DNA of 43,045 bases, taken from the NCBI RefSeq assembly GCF_000374005.1, contig NZ_KB893166.1, forward strand, positions 194,558 through 237,602, read 5' to 3'. The notes beneath the pieces were generated by a model. The model was not told the DNA's origin. It saw nothing but the letters and a program-made list of their open reading frames with translations, and ran no database searches. Positions 32,803 through 40,864 of the stretch are shown piece by piece. The DNA is from Kiloniella laminariae DSM 19542 (GTDB taxonomy: Bacteria > Pseudomonadota > Alphaproteobacteria > Kiloniellales > Kiloniellaceae). The position numbers and the translations under genes are program-made. Every line of letters begins with the position of its first letter. The stretch's first letter is position 1.

Positions 32803-33093
32803 ATGCCCTGTGAACACCTGCTTCCGATTATGGCCTTCACCGAACGCGCAGGTATCAAAAAAATTTCACAGGGATTAACCTGGAGCAAAATGGCAGGCGA
32901 ATGGGCCTACTACGACTGTCATTTCGCCTTCCGGATGGCCCAGCGGCTTTTCTCGTTACCCGATTTCGTGATCTGGCATGAACTCCTGGGAACCCACGAG
33001 GGCTCAGAAGCAGGATTTGTCTGCGAAAAGTGCCAAACCGGGGTCATGGGCCGACACAGTTCGATTGGTCAGGATCTACCTTATATCCCTTAA
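32803..33093 (+). CDS. Small conserved-looking protein of unknown function
   Basis: 96 aa, not recognised. It is tryptophan- and histidine-containing, soluble, with no signal peptide. It has a possible metal site: Cys3/His5 at the N-terminus and a CEKC pair (C73, C76) near the C-terminus, with a further Cys39. A GGAG site lies 9 nt before the ATG, and it follows guanine deaminase by 34 nt on the same strand, so it is probably co-transcribed with it. That suggests a role linked to purine use or to the zinc enzyme next door, but this is only position. It could also be a stand-alone zinc-ribbon-like protein. Confidence 0.6.
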   Translation: MPCEHLLPIMAFTERAGIKKISQGLTWSKMAGEWAYYDCHFAFRMAQRLFSLPDFVIWHELLGTHEGSEAGFVCEKCQTGVMGRHSSIGQDLPYIP

Positions 33094-33136
33094 TCTTTGC
33101 TCTAAATGTCTCGAAGAATAAGCCCCAGCTATTCGA

Positions 33137-33895
33137 TTAAGAGCCTGCAGGGAGGATCTCTTTACCATATTTAGCAAAGATTTTGTCAATACTTCCGTCT
33201 GCCTTCATTCCTTTTATTGTCTCATCAAAAGCTGGCAGTATCCCTATATATTCCGATTCCTTACCGATACAAAGATGCAAAGGTAAAGATGCGAGAATAC
33301 CCGGCATTTTTTCAATCTCATTTTTCAGTTCGCTATTTCGCATAAAATAGTCAAAGTTAAAATTGTTCCTCACAACGAGATCTCCCCGCTTCCCAGCCAG
33401 CATACGATAGGTCAGTTCCAGAGAATCTGCCCAGATCACTTTCAAATCCTTTTCTTGGCTTCTGGTCCAGTCATTACCCCGGTATTCCACCAGAATAAAA
33501 TCGCCAAGATCATCATAAGACCGGATTTGGAGAAGTTCATCTCGCCGAGGATGACCTTTATAGGTGTAGACACCAACCTCAAGTACCAGGAGAGGCTCTT
33601 TGCTACAGGTTGTATAGCTGCTCCTGACAGCAGTCGGCACAGTTACAAAGGCATCAGCCTCTCCCTTGCGAACTTCTTCCTGTGCGCGGGCCCAGGGGTA
33701 GCTTTTATAAACGACCTCAAGATCGAGTTTATCTTTCAGGGCAATGTTCAAAACATCCACCCCGATGCCTTTTATCTGCCCGGCATCATTCCAGACCAAA
33801 GGAGCATAACTGTCTGGAAAAGCAAAGGTAAGGGGATCCGCCCGGAGAGAAAACGGCATCAACGATAAAAATGCAGTGAGCAGAATAACTCTCAA
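33137..33895 (-). CDS. Orphan periplasmic solute-binding protein, family 3
   Basis: 252 aa from a TTG start at 33895, which has AGGAG nine nt upstream and gives a clean signal peptide (RVILLTAFLSLMPFSLRA, cut before DP). The frame extends to another TTG at 33961, but that start has no ribosome-binding site and there is no ATG suitable for an exported protein. The mature part is SBP_bac_3-like: LTFAFPDSYAPLVWNDAGQIKGIGVDVL, KGEADAFVTVPTAVR, and C-terminal MKADGSIDKIFAKYGKE. There is no transporter gene near it, and it is more AT-rich than its neighbours. Ligand unknown. Confidence 0.75.
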   Translation of the reverse strand: MRVILLTAFLSLMPFSLRADPLTFAFPDSYAPLVWNDAGQIKGIGVDVLNIALKDKLDLEVVYKSYPWARAQEEVRKGEADAFVTVPTAVRSSYTTCSKEPLLVLEVGVYTYKGHPRRDELLQIRSYDDLGDFILVEYRGNDWTRSQEKDLKVIWADSLELTYRMLAGKRGDLVVRNNFNFDYFMRNSELKNEIEKMPGILASLPLHLCIGKESEYIGILPAFDETIKGMKADGSIDKIFAKYGKEILPAGS

Positions 33896-34065
33896 ATAAT
33901 CACACTCCTGAGTACCAGGGGATCTTTTTGTTGGACTGATATTTCCGGAATATTTATTCAACTATAATAAGTTATTTTCCAGCTGTTTTACAGGAAATTC
34001 CCTACTGCCCGGGAATCAAGTATCAGCTCGATAAAATCATCAACTCTGCGTACATTGTCCCCGAA

Positions 34066-35121
34066 CTATTTCACAGTCTGTAACAGGTCTTTTACTTCCT
34101 GTTTATCAGTATCATTGGCCGTCACAGGTTTATTCTCGCTGTTGGTCTCTGGCTCGAAAATCAATTCAAAAACCATAGGAAAATGATCTGATCCCGTATA
34201 GGCAAGCCGTTTGATATTCACCAGACTGAAATCATCACTGTGAAACAGGTGATCCAGTGGCCAACGGGCAAACCAGTACTTTGCATGAAAGGAAGAGAAT
34301 AACCCGCGTCCAATTCTAGGATCGAGCAAACCGCTTAGTTTCTGGAATCTTTCTGTCGTGCGTGACCAGGCAACATCATTCAAATCTCCGGTGACAATAC
34401 AGGGAAGAGAATCATCAGCAACCTCCATCCCGATCATAACAAGTTCGGCATCCCGCTCAACCGTTTGGGATACAGGATCAGGAGGTTCGGGATGGACGAC
34501 ATAAAGCCGAAATCTAAAGCTGCTGTCCGGAACAGATACCGTAGCATGTATTGACGGGATATCTTCTCTCACCAAAAAACGGATATCTGCTTCTTCAAGC
34601 TTGAATTTGGACCATAAAATAATGCCGTAGGTATTATCCTGTGCACGCTCCAAACGGTTTTCATATCCCTCTGCCCTCTTTTGCAGCGCATCTACCCATG
34701 GCTGATCTGTCTCCATAAAAACGCAGATATCTGCATTCTCCCGAGAGATACGATCACAGAGGTCTTCATAGCGGCGGTTGTATTGCAGTACATTAGCAAC
34801 AAGGAACTTGATTACACGACCTCGCTCGATTGTATGTGGTTTTGCGGTTCGTGCCTGAACCTTCACCAGCGGGGTATAACGAACAATTTTCACCAGCTGA
34901 ATTGCCAGGCAAAATCCCAAGAGGCCATATAAGACCAGCAGGATTACTGTCCAGCCAAAACAAAATGGGCCCAGAAACAAAAGTCCCAAAAGCATAATTG
35001 CGAGTTGCACTCTGGGGAAATCAAACGTTCGCACCAACCCATGAGCCTGTGGCAACAGAGGCACAAGCGTGGCTATGCCCATAAAGAGGGAAAGAACAAC
35101 ATAGAGAGTCAAATAGATCAT
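34066..35121 (-). CDS. Membrane-anchored endonuclease/exonuclease/phosphatase-family protein
   Basis: 351 aa. Three or so hydrophobic segments fill the first 85 residues (VVLSLFMGIATLVPLLP, LAIMLLGLLFLGPFCFGW, LLVLYGLLGFCLAI). A complete EEP catalytic domain follows: FLVANVLQYNRR, VFMETDQPW with the metal Glu, VTGDLNDVAWSRT, WPLDHLFHSDDF, and YTGSDHFPMVFEL with the catalytic His. The active site probably faces the periplasm (inference). The track frame begins at a TTG (35127); I take the ATG at 35121, although no good ribosome-binding site is visible. Substrate could be nucleic acid, a phospholipid or a phosphorylated small molecule. It does not obviously belong with either flanking gene. Confidence 0.82.
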   Translation of the reverse strand: MIYLTLYVVLSLFMGIATLVPLLPQAHGLVRTFDFPRVQLAIMLLGLLFLGPFCFGWTVILLVLYGLLGFCLAIQLVKIVRYTPLVKVQARTAKPHTIERGRVIKFLVANVLQYNRRYEDLCDRISRENADICVFMETDQPWVDALQKRAEGYENRLERAQDNTYGIILWSKFKLEEADIRFLVREDIPSIHATVSVPDSSFRFRLYVVHPEPPDPVSQTVERDAELVMIGMEVADDSLPCIVTGDLNDVAWSRTTERFQKLSGLLDPRIGRGLFSSFHAKYWFARWPLDHLFHSDDFSLVNIKRLAYTGSDHFPMVFELIFEPETNSENKPVTANDTDKQEVKDLLQTVK

Positions 35122-35217
35122 AAACAATCAATAGAGCGAATTATCGCTACACATGCAAGTTCCCGGGATTTTATCCAGATCGTGCACTGAAGCTTTCATC
35201 ATTTCGTTTTACCTAGC

Positions 35218-36213
35218 TCAAGCAACAGGGGCAGGTCCCGAAGATCCCCGAACGATCAGGCGTCCCGGGTATTTGATATCTTCACCAATCCCCTTGGACT
35301 GTACCAGAAGATCCAGAGCAGAACTGGCCATCTGAGAGATCGATTGGCGAATAGTCGAAAGACGCGGGGTCACAAGAACAGCCAGAGGAATATCATCAAA
35401 GCCGACCACCGTTAGTTCTTGCGGCACCTCAATCTTGAGATCCCGTGCTGCCCGCATGACCCCGATGGCTTGCTGATCACTGGCGGTCGCGATTGCAGTC
35501 GGCCTTTGTCCAACAGGACGGTTAAGGAAAATTCGACCCAGCTCTTCACCAGCAGCAAAATCAAACGCACCCCGCAAAATTTCCAGATCCGGCTTCACCC
35601 CCAGGTCTTGTCCACCAATGGTCAATCCGGCGACAAAACCGCTTTCTCGTGCCCGTGCAACCCTTGTTTCCGAAGGACCAGCAGCGTAGCCGATACGAAG
35701 GTGTCCCATTTCCAGCAAATGAAGCGCAGCAAGGCTGGCACTGATTTCATGATCTGTTGCAATACAGGGATAGCTGACAAAAGTTCGGTCCAGAGCGACA
35801 ATAGGGATATCCGTTGCCAGTTGCTGGGCATTGTCTTCTGATGCAGAAACAACCAATATTCCCAAGGGCGAACGGTCCAGCAGTGTTTCGATCTGCTGTT
35901 TCTCGTAAAGTGGATCATCATGCGTATTGGCCAACATCACGGATAATCCCTGCTCGGCAGCAAGCATCTCGACATGTTTTGCCAGTTGAGCAAAAAACGG
36001 GTTCGTAATATCGGGAACAATTAGCCCAACGATATCACTCCGGTTGGTTCGCAGAGCCCGCGCAACCGCATTTGGCTTGTATCTCAGTTCGCGGACAGCA
36101 GTTTCAACCTTTTCCTGCAGCTTTGGTTTGACCGTCTCATTTTTGGCCAAAACCCGGGATACCGTTCCAACGGATACCCCCGCTAATTGTGCTACATCTT
36201 TGATTGTTGCCAT
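35218..36213 (-). CDS. LacI-family transcriptional regulator
   Basis: 331 aa. The N-terminal LacI helix-turn-helix and hinge (TIKDVAQLAGVSVGTVSRVLAKNETVKPKLQEKVETAVRELRYKPNAVARALRT) are textbook. The effector domain follows from about residue 60 (DIVGLIVPDITNPFFAQLAKHVE) and includes GFDDIPLAVLVTPRLSTI near the C-terminus. It lies just downstream of the rbsBAC-type transporter, separated by a hairpin, and is the obvious candidate to bind the operator at 40127-40182. The effector is probably the transported sugar or a derivative. No matching operator is visible before its own start, so autoregulation is not indicated. Confidence 0.93.
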   Translation of the reverse strand: MATIKDVAQLAGVSVGTVSRVLAKNETVKPKLQEKVETAVRELRYKPNAVARALRTNRSDIVGLIVPDITNPFFAQLAKHVEMLAAEQGLSVMLANTHDDPLYEKQQIETLLDRSPLGILVVSASEDNAQQLATDIPIVALDRTFVSYPCIATDHEISASLAALHLLEMGHLRIGYAAGPSETRVARARESGFVAGLTIGGQDLGVKPDLEILRGAFDFAAGEELGRIFLNRPVGQRPTAIATASDQQAIGVMRAARDLKIEVPQELTVVGFDDIPLAVLVTPRLSTIRQSISQMASSALDLLVQSKGIGEDIKYPGRLIVRGSSGPAPVA

Positions 36214-36331
36214 CTTGAACCACTGTCAGAAAATACGGTTTTCACTGCAGCAGACAAACTGTCTCATTTCCCTGCACAGCCAACTATATGTACATGAACC
36301 CGGGTATTTATAAAGCCCTTAGCCGGAAAAG

Positions 36332-36372
36332 GTAGCGTCACCCTAGGGAGGAAAAAGAAAAGGTGACGCTAC
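36332..36372 (-). terminator. Hairpin after the sugar transporter operon
   Basis: GTAGCGTCACC (36332-36342) and GGTGACGCTAC (36362-36372) form a perfect 11-bp stem with a 19-nt purine-rich loop. On the minus strand the stem is followed by CTTTTCC, a short U-tract. It lies between rbsC and lacI and probably ends the transporter transcript, at least in part. Confidence 0.7.
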
Positions 36373-36419
36373 GAGGCAAAAAAACAAGCCTGCCCAAATG
36401 GATCTCGCATTATCAGAGA

Positions 36420-37424
36420 TCAGCTTCGGGTGTATTTGGCGCGATAGTGGTCAAGAATAACCGCGACAATAATCACCACACCTGTAATCATCTGGCGCAT
36501 AAAATCACTTAATCCCAGCAAGATCAGTCCATTGGCCAGCACTCCGATAATAAAGGCGCCCAACAGTGTCCCCAGGACCGACCCGCGTCCTCCACTGAGG
36601 CTTGTACCACCAATAATCACCGCAGCAATGGCATTGAGTTCAAAGCCAACCCCGGCAATAGGGCTGGAAATATTCAACCGCGCCATATAGATGATGGCCG
36701 CAATCCCCGCCGTAAAGCCACAGATGGTAAAGGCAGCAACCTTGCACCAGAAAACTGAATGCCCTGCCAGTCGAACCGCCTCTTCACTGTTTCCCAGTCC
36801 ATAGAGCAGCCGCCCGAAGACTGTTCTGGTCAAAACAAACCAGGCCAGTAACGCCAACATCAGAGCAACCAGAAAGACCACCGGGATTCCATAGAAGGTC
36901 ATAGAGCCAAAGGCATTGAATTCTGACGGGAAAGAATAGATCGTTCTTGCGTCGGAAATATGCAGGGCAGCCCCCCGGGCCACATTGAGCATCCCGAGCG
37001 TAATAATAAAAGACGGCAAGGCCCAGAAAGCGCTGATGGCACCGTTCAGCACCCCGCAAAGGGTTCCCGCCAGAACAGCCGCCAGCACCGCAAGACTGAT
37101 CGCCATTGGCACACCAACATCCAGCGATATCGCCTTGCCTGCCACAACAGCACAAAGCGCCAGTAACGACCCGACAGAAAGGTCGATGCCCCCGATCAGA
37201 ATGACAAAGGTCATGCCCACGGCAAGCACCAGATTGATCGTGACCTGGGTCAGGATATTGGTGATATTATTCGCCGTCAGAAAGTGCTCTGTCGTCACCG
37301 AGAAGATAATAACCAGAGCCACCAGCGCCAGACCGATCCCGGCCTCGCGCAATACCGACTTGAAAGAGAATTTCTTTCGTCCGGTAAAGGGTGTCTGAGC
37401 AAGTCCTGTCGCTTCAACATTCAT
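36420..37424 (-). CDS. RbsC-type sugar ABC transporter permease
   Basis: 334 aa, inner-membrane BPD_transp_2 permease with about nine or ten hydrophobic segments. Characteristic stretches: LVLAVGMTFVILIGGIDLSVGSLLALCAVVAGKA near residues 70-100, FIITLGMLNVARGAA, and GFELNAIAAVIIGGTSLSGGRGSVLGTLLGA towards the C-terminus, the cytoplasmic coupling loop typical of ribose-type permeases. Its start overlaps the ATPase stop by 4 nt (ATGA). With the ATPase and binding protein it makes a complete carbohydrate-uptake-type importer. Substrate not readable from the permease. Confidence 0.94.
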   Translation of the reverse strand: MNVEATGLAQTPFTGRKKFSFKSVLREAGIGLALVALVIIFSVTTEHFLTANNITNILTQVTINLVLAVGMTFVILIGGIDLSVGSLLALCAVVAGKAISLDVGVPMAISLAVLAAVLAGTLCGVLNGAISAFWALPSFIITLGMLNVARGAALHISDARTIYSFPSEFNAFGSMTFYGIPVVFLVALMLALLAWFVLTRTVFGRLLYGLGNSEEAVRLAGHSVFWCKVAAFTICGFTAGIAAIIYMARLNISSPIAGVGFELNAIAAVIIGGTSLSGGRGSVLGTLLGAFIIGVLANGLILLGLSDFMRQMITGVVIIVAVILDHYRAKYTRS

Positions 37425-39010
37425 TTTTTGGTTCCCTGATCTTTGCGTTGATACGCCAGACGTAAAATAGCTTCTTCGGAAAAGGCCTCACGCGGAATTT
37501 CTCCCTGCACCCTGTGGTCCGACAAGACAAGTATTCGGTCACAAAGTGTAATCAGCTCAGGTAGTTCAGAAGAAACCACCAGCATCGCAACGCCCTTTTG
37601 GGCCAGGTTACGCATGATCGCGTAGATCTCGGCCTTTGCCCCGACGTCCACGCCTCTGGTGGGCTCGTCAAGCAGCAGAACACTTGGATCTCTCGCCAGC
37701 CACTTGGCGATAACCACCTTCTGCTGGTTCCCCCCGGACAGGCTTGACGCCCGGTCAGACAGGCCGCCGCTCTTCAGTTTCAACATACTGCCAAGCCGGT
37801 CGGCCAGGCTCAGTTCCGCCAACCGGTTAAGAAGGCCATTTTTAGACACTTTCTCCAGCGCCGCCAGAGAGACGTTGGCTGCGATTGCCATGTCAAGAAT
37901 GAGGCCTTCGTCTTTACGGTCTTCGGTCACAAAGCCAATACCCGATTTAATCGCTTCCCGCGGAGAGGCAAAAGAAGCCGGAACGCCCTCACGCAGCATC
38001 TGTCCTGAGATCACTGGATCAATCCCAAAAATCCCGCGCAACAGCTCTGTACGTCCCGCCCCGACAAGACCAGCGATCCCGAGGATTTCACCATAGCGCA
38101 GATTGAAAGAAACGCCCTCTTCATACGGGGATTTCTCGACCCTGAAATTCTGTAACGAGAGAGCAACAGCCCCCGGCTCTGTCGTTGTTTTTTCCTGAGC
38201 CATTTCCCTGGCAAGGCGTCGCCCGACCATATGCGCAACCAGTTGATCTGGCGAGGTGACCGAAATGTCTTCCGTGACAATGGTCTCCCCGCTTCTGAGA
38301 ACCGTCACCCGGTCACAGTTGGCAAAGACCTCGCTTAGATGATGGGAAACAAAGACCACCGTCACGCCCTGTGCGCGAATACCTGCAACAATCTTGAACA
38401 GTCGCTCGGTTTCCCGATCGGTCAGGGTCGCAGTAGGTTCATCCAAAATCAGAATTCTGCTGTCAGATTGCAGAGCTCTGGCAATCTCGATCAGCTGTCG
38501 ATGTGCAATCCCCAGCGTATAGACCGGAGCCCTGACATCCACGTCCAGCAACCCGATAGCATCCAGCGCAACCCGTGCCCGGCGGTCCATTTCTTTTCTA
38601 TCAAGAAGTCCCAGCCGCGTGCGGGGCATCTGCTCAAAGCTGATATTTTCAGACACAGAAAGGTGAGGCAAGAGATTGAATTCCTGATGCACCACCTGAA
38701 TACCTTTAAATTTGGCATCCCGGGGGCCTGCAGGTTTATAGGCCTGCCCATCGAGCAGGATATCTCCGGCAGTCGGTTGGAAAACCCCCGTCAGAATCTT
38801 GATCAGGGTGGATTTTCCCGCACCGTTTTCCCCCACCAACGCATGAACTTCCCCGGCACGGAGGGCAAGGCTCACCCCCTTGAGGGCTTTTACCCCGCCA
38901 AAATTTTTGTGCAACTCTCTGACGCAGAGAATATCTGGAGAGATATCCCGCTGTGTGTCCATTTTATCCGCTTGTCGGTGGGAGGTTTCCCTTGTCTGGA
39001 CAATATCCAT
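37421..39010 (-). CDS. RbsA-type sugar ABC transporter ATP-binding protein
   Basis: 529 aa with two ATPase domains. Domain 1: Walker A GENGAGKST (60-68), signature LGIAHRQLIEIARAL (unusual LGIAH in place of LSVGQ), and Walker B ILILDEPTATLT. Domain 2: degenerate Walker A GLVGAGRTE, signature LSGGNQQKVVIAKWLA, Walker B LLLDEPTRGVDVG. Starts at 39010 or at an in-frame ATG at 38962 that removes a non-family N-terminal 16 residues; neither has a strong ribosome-binding site. It follows the binding-protein gene by 88 nt, containing a terminator-like hairpin, and overlaps the permease gene. Confidence 0.93.
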   Translation of the reverse strand: MDIVQTRETSHRQADKMDTQRDISPDILCVRELHKNFGGVKALKGVSLALRAGEVHALVGENGAGKSTLIKILTGVFQPTAGDILLDGQAYKPAGPRDAKFKGIQVVHQEFNLLPHLSVSENISFEQMPRTRLGLLDRKEMDRRARVALDAIGLLDVDVRAPVYTLGIAHRQLIEIARALQSDSRILILDEPTATLTDRETERLFKIVAGIRAQGVTVVFVSHHLSEVFANCDRVTVLRSGETIVTEDISVTSPDQLVAHMVGRRLAREMAQEKTTTEPGAVALSLQNFRVEKSPYEEGVSFNLRYGEILGIAGLVGAGRTELLRGIFGIDPVISGQMLREGVPASFASPREAIKSGIGFVTEDRKDEGLILDMAIAANVSLAALEKVSKNGLLNRLAELSLADRLGSMLKLKSGGLSDRASSLSGGNQQKVVIAKWLARDPSVLLLDEPTRGVDVGAKAEIYAIMRNLAQKGVAMLVVSSELPELITLCDRILVLSDHRVQGEIPREAFSEEAILRLAYQRKDQGTKK

Positions 39011-39030
39011 AATCCGGGCCTTGTCAGTCT

Positions 39031-39088
39031 GAAATCAGAAAAACAGGACCAGCAGGCTGTTCTATTCACATCGTCCGGCTGCTGGTCC
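39031..39088 (-). terminator. Intercistronic terminator-like hairpin between rbsB and rbsA
   Basis: On the minus strand GGACCAGCAG (39088-39079) pairs perfectly over 10 bp with CTGCTGGTCC (39055-39046), loop 23 nt. TGTTTTTCTG follows directly. This is the layout of a leaky terminator that lets the binding protein be made in excess over the membrane parts. Confidence 0.75.
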
Positions 39089-39098
39089 CATATAGATA

Positions 39099-40037
39099 TT
39101 ACTTTTCGCCAGTCACAAGCGTTACCGGGGTCCTGACCCAGCCCTGTGGCTTGGGTGAACCCGCAAGAACGTCAAGGGCAATATCAATGGCATTCGCTGC
39201 CATTTCCTGACCGAACTGATCCACGGTCGCCAGAAGACGGCCATCGGACAGCATCGGGCTAACAGCAGGAATATTGTCAAAACCCACAACCAGAATGTCC
39301 TTGGAACGTCCGGCTGATTCCAATGCCTTAACCACGCCGATTGCCATGGAATCATTCGCAGCCATAATCCCCTGGATATCAGGGTTCGCTGTCAGAATAT
39401 TGGTGGCAACAGTGTTTGCTTCTTCAGTCTCCCAATGGGCTGTACGGGATTCAACTAAAACAAGTCCACCTTCCTTGATTGAATCTTCAAAGCCCATCTT
39501 TCTCTGGTGAGCGTTATCAGCCCCCGGGTTACCTTCAATGATAATAACCTTGCCGCCTTTGCCCAGTTTCTGAGCCAGGGCATCCCCGGCCAGCTTTGCC
39601 CCGCCTCGATTGTCCGGGCCGACAAAGGCAAGATCAACACCGTTTTCTTCTTTGGCCTTTTCATCCAGTGCAACGTCAAAGTTGATCACAACGATGCCCG
39701 CTTCCATAGCCCGTTTCAGCGGTGGCACCAATGCCCGGGAATCAGCCGGGGCAATCACAATGGCATCAACACCCTGAGTAATGAAGTTTTCAACGGCATT
39801 GATCTGGGTTTCGATATCCGCCTCTGACTGCATGCCCACAGCTTTGAGAACGTAATCACCACGTTTGGCTTCATGGGCATTTGCCCCTTCAAGCATGTTT
39901 TTAAAAAACTCATTGGCCAGAGACTTCATCACCAGTCCGACAACCGGTTTGTCATCAGCCATTGCCGGGGTAATTGCCGTGGCAGTCGCCAGGGCAAACG
40001 TCATTGCAGCAGCAGCTGCTACTTTTATGATTTTCAT
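39099..40037 (-). CDS. RbsB-type periplasmic sugar-binding protein
   Basis: 312 aa. A signal peptide (MKIIKVAAAAAMTFALATA through about residue 28, cut after AMA) is followed by a Peripla_BP_4 domain: KPVVGLVMKSLANEFFKNMLEGA, ADIETQINAVENFITQGVDAIVIAPAD, VVINFDVAL, FVGPDNRGGAKLAGD, and VVGFDNIPAVSPMLSDGRLLATVDQ. The start is the ATG at 40037 with AGAGG about 5 nt upstream; the frame is open to 40118 but without signal-peptide character. It is the first gene of the transporter operon, about 90 nt after the operator. Similar proteins bind ribose, allose, inositol or related compounds; no metabolic gene nearby narrows this. Confidence 0.92.
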   Translation of the reverse strand: MKIIKVAAAAAMTFALATATAITPAMADDKPVVGLVMKSLANEFFKNMLEGANAHEAKRGDYVLKAVGMQSEADIETQINAVENFITQGVDAIVIAPADSRALVPPLKRAMEAGIVVINFDVALDEKAKEENGVDLAFVGPDNRGGAKLAGDALAQKLGKGGKVIIIEGNPGADNAHQRKMGFEDSIKEGGLVLVESRTAHWETEEANTVATNILTANPDIQGIMAANDSMAIGVVKALESAGRSKDILVVGFDNIPAVSPMLSDGRLLATVDQFGQEMAANAIDIALDVLAGSPKPQGWVRTPVTLVTGEK

Positions 40038-40126
40038 GATACCTCTTCCCGTTATGCCACCCTGTTCAGGCTTCAGAGCCTTTGGCGGCTTCTTTATGCA
40101 ATGAATCCAGCTAAACAAATTTGTTT

Positions 40127-40182
40127 TTCACCGTCAATATGAAACGTTTCATATTTTTGTATCGTTTCATATTGACGGTGAA
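40127..40182. promoter_or_regulatory. Nested LacI-type operator: 20-bp inverted repeat with an inner 20-bp palindrome
   Basis: TTCACCGTCAATATGAAACG (40127-40146) and CGTTTCATATTGACGGTGAA (40163-40182) are perfect 20-bp inverted arms, spacer 16 nt. The left arm also forms, with the spacer, the perfect palindrome AATATGAAACGTTTCATATT (40136-40155), whose core TGAAACGTTTCA is a LacI-family operator type with central CG. The half-site CGTTTCATATT therefore occurs twice in direct repeat, 18 nt apart (40145 and 40163). It lies 90-145 nt upstream of rbsB. Confidence 0.8.
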
Positions 40183-40296
40183 TTTATCCATTCTGCAAAG
40201 AGGGTTAGCAGCAATAACTATTTTTCTGAAAAACGAAGATCAGAAAAGAAAACGCCAGAGTCTGACATTTCGAAAAGCATCAGGCGACGGGAGAAC

Positions 40297-40713
40297 TCAA
40301 ATTTTTGTCAATCCCCAAACCCCGGCTAGAAAAGCAGTCTGCTGATATTTGAGAAGTGCTGTTGGAAAGCTGATATCCCGTTTCTTTTCCAGTGTTGCCA
40401 GAGCCTGCGGCGAAACCAGGACAACCTCGACACCGGAGATGATCTGGATAAGCGCTTCCATCTTGAAGGTATCCGGCCCCCCGGCAAACTTTCCCTTTTT
40501 TGCCCGTTTCTTGATCAGGATTTTTTCAACCCCGTTACACACGAAAAAATCTTCTGCTGCTTTCCTGAAAAGACACACCTCAGCGGCGCAATCACTCTCC
40601 CCCAGGGCAATTTTCCGGATCTTAGGATCAACATAGTCAAAATGATCCGCCTCCCCCTGCAGCAACACCAAAATTGCTTCATTCCCCTTCAGCTCAACAC
40701 CGCAAACTTTCAT
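40297..40713 (-). CDS. DUF3010-family protein
   Basis: 138 aa of a conserved family without assigned function. It is recognisable from MKVCGVELKGNEAILVLL at the N-terminus, VEKILIKKRAKKGKFAGGPDTFKMEALIQII in the middle, and LKYQQTAFLAG near the end. The fold is probably RNase H-like from the DXE-like opening, but I hold that weakly. It has no signal peptide or membrane segment. A run of G immediately precedes the ATG by 3-4 nt. It lies on the same strand upstream of the sugar operon; the 40184-40296 gap shows nothing but AT-rich sequence before the operator. Relation to the transporter is unclear. Confidence 0.75.
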   Translation of the reverse strand: MKVCGVELKGNEAILVLLQGEADHFDYVDPKIRKIALGESDCAAEVCLFRKAAEDFFVCNGVEKILIKKRAKKGKFAGGPDTFKMEALIQIISGVEVVLVSPQALATLEKKRDISFPTALLKYQQTAFLAGVWGLTKI

Positions 40714-40864
40714 GTGCCCCCCCCAATCAAAAAAGTTTCTGACTCATTTTTGGAATTGTTTTGAACCCTATCCGCTCTCTTTCCGACAGACCAGATAAAA
40801 GGAGGCGAAGCAGCAAGCATCCATTGCCTCCCTCCAGTTTAACCAAATAGAGGAGATTGGGATC

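Noticed and set aside
10256-33093. Purine region as a recently acquired mobile island
   Set aside because: No integrase, transposase, tRNA or flanking direct repeats were seen, and the base composition looks like that of the surrounding genes.
38339-39136. A 265-codon plus-strand frame opposite rbsA
   Set aside because: Antisense to a clear ATPase gene; the encoded residues show no domain.
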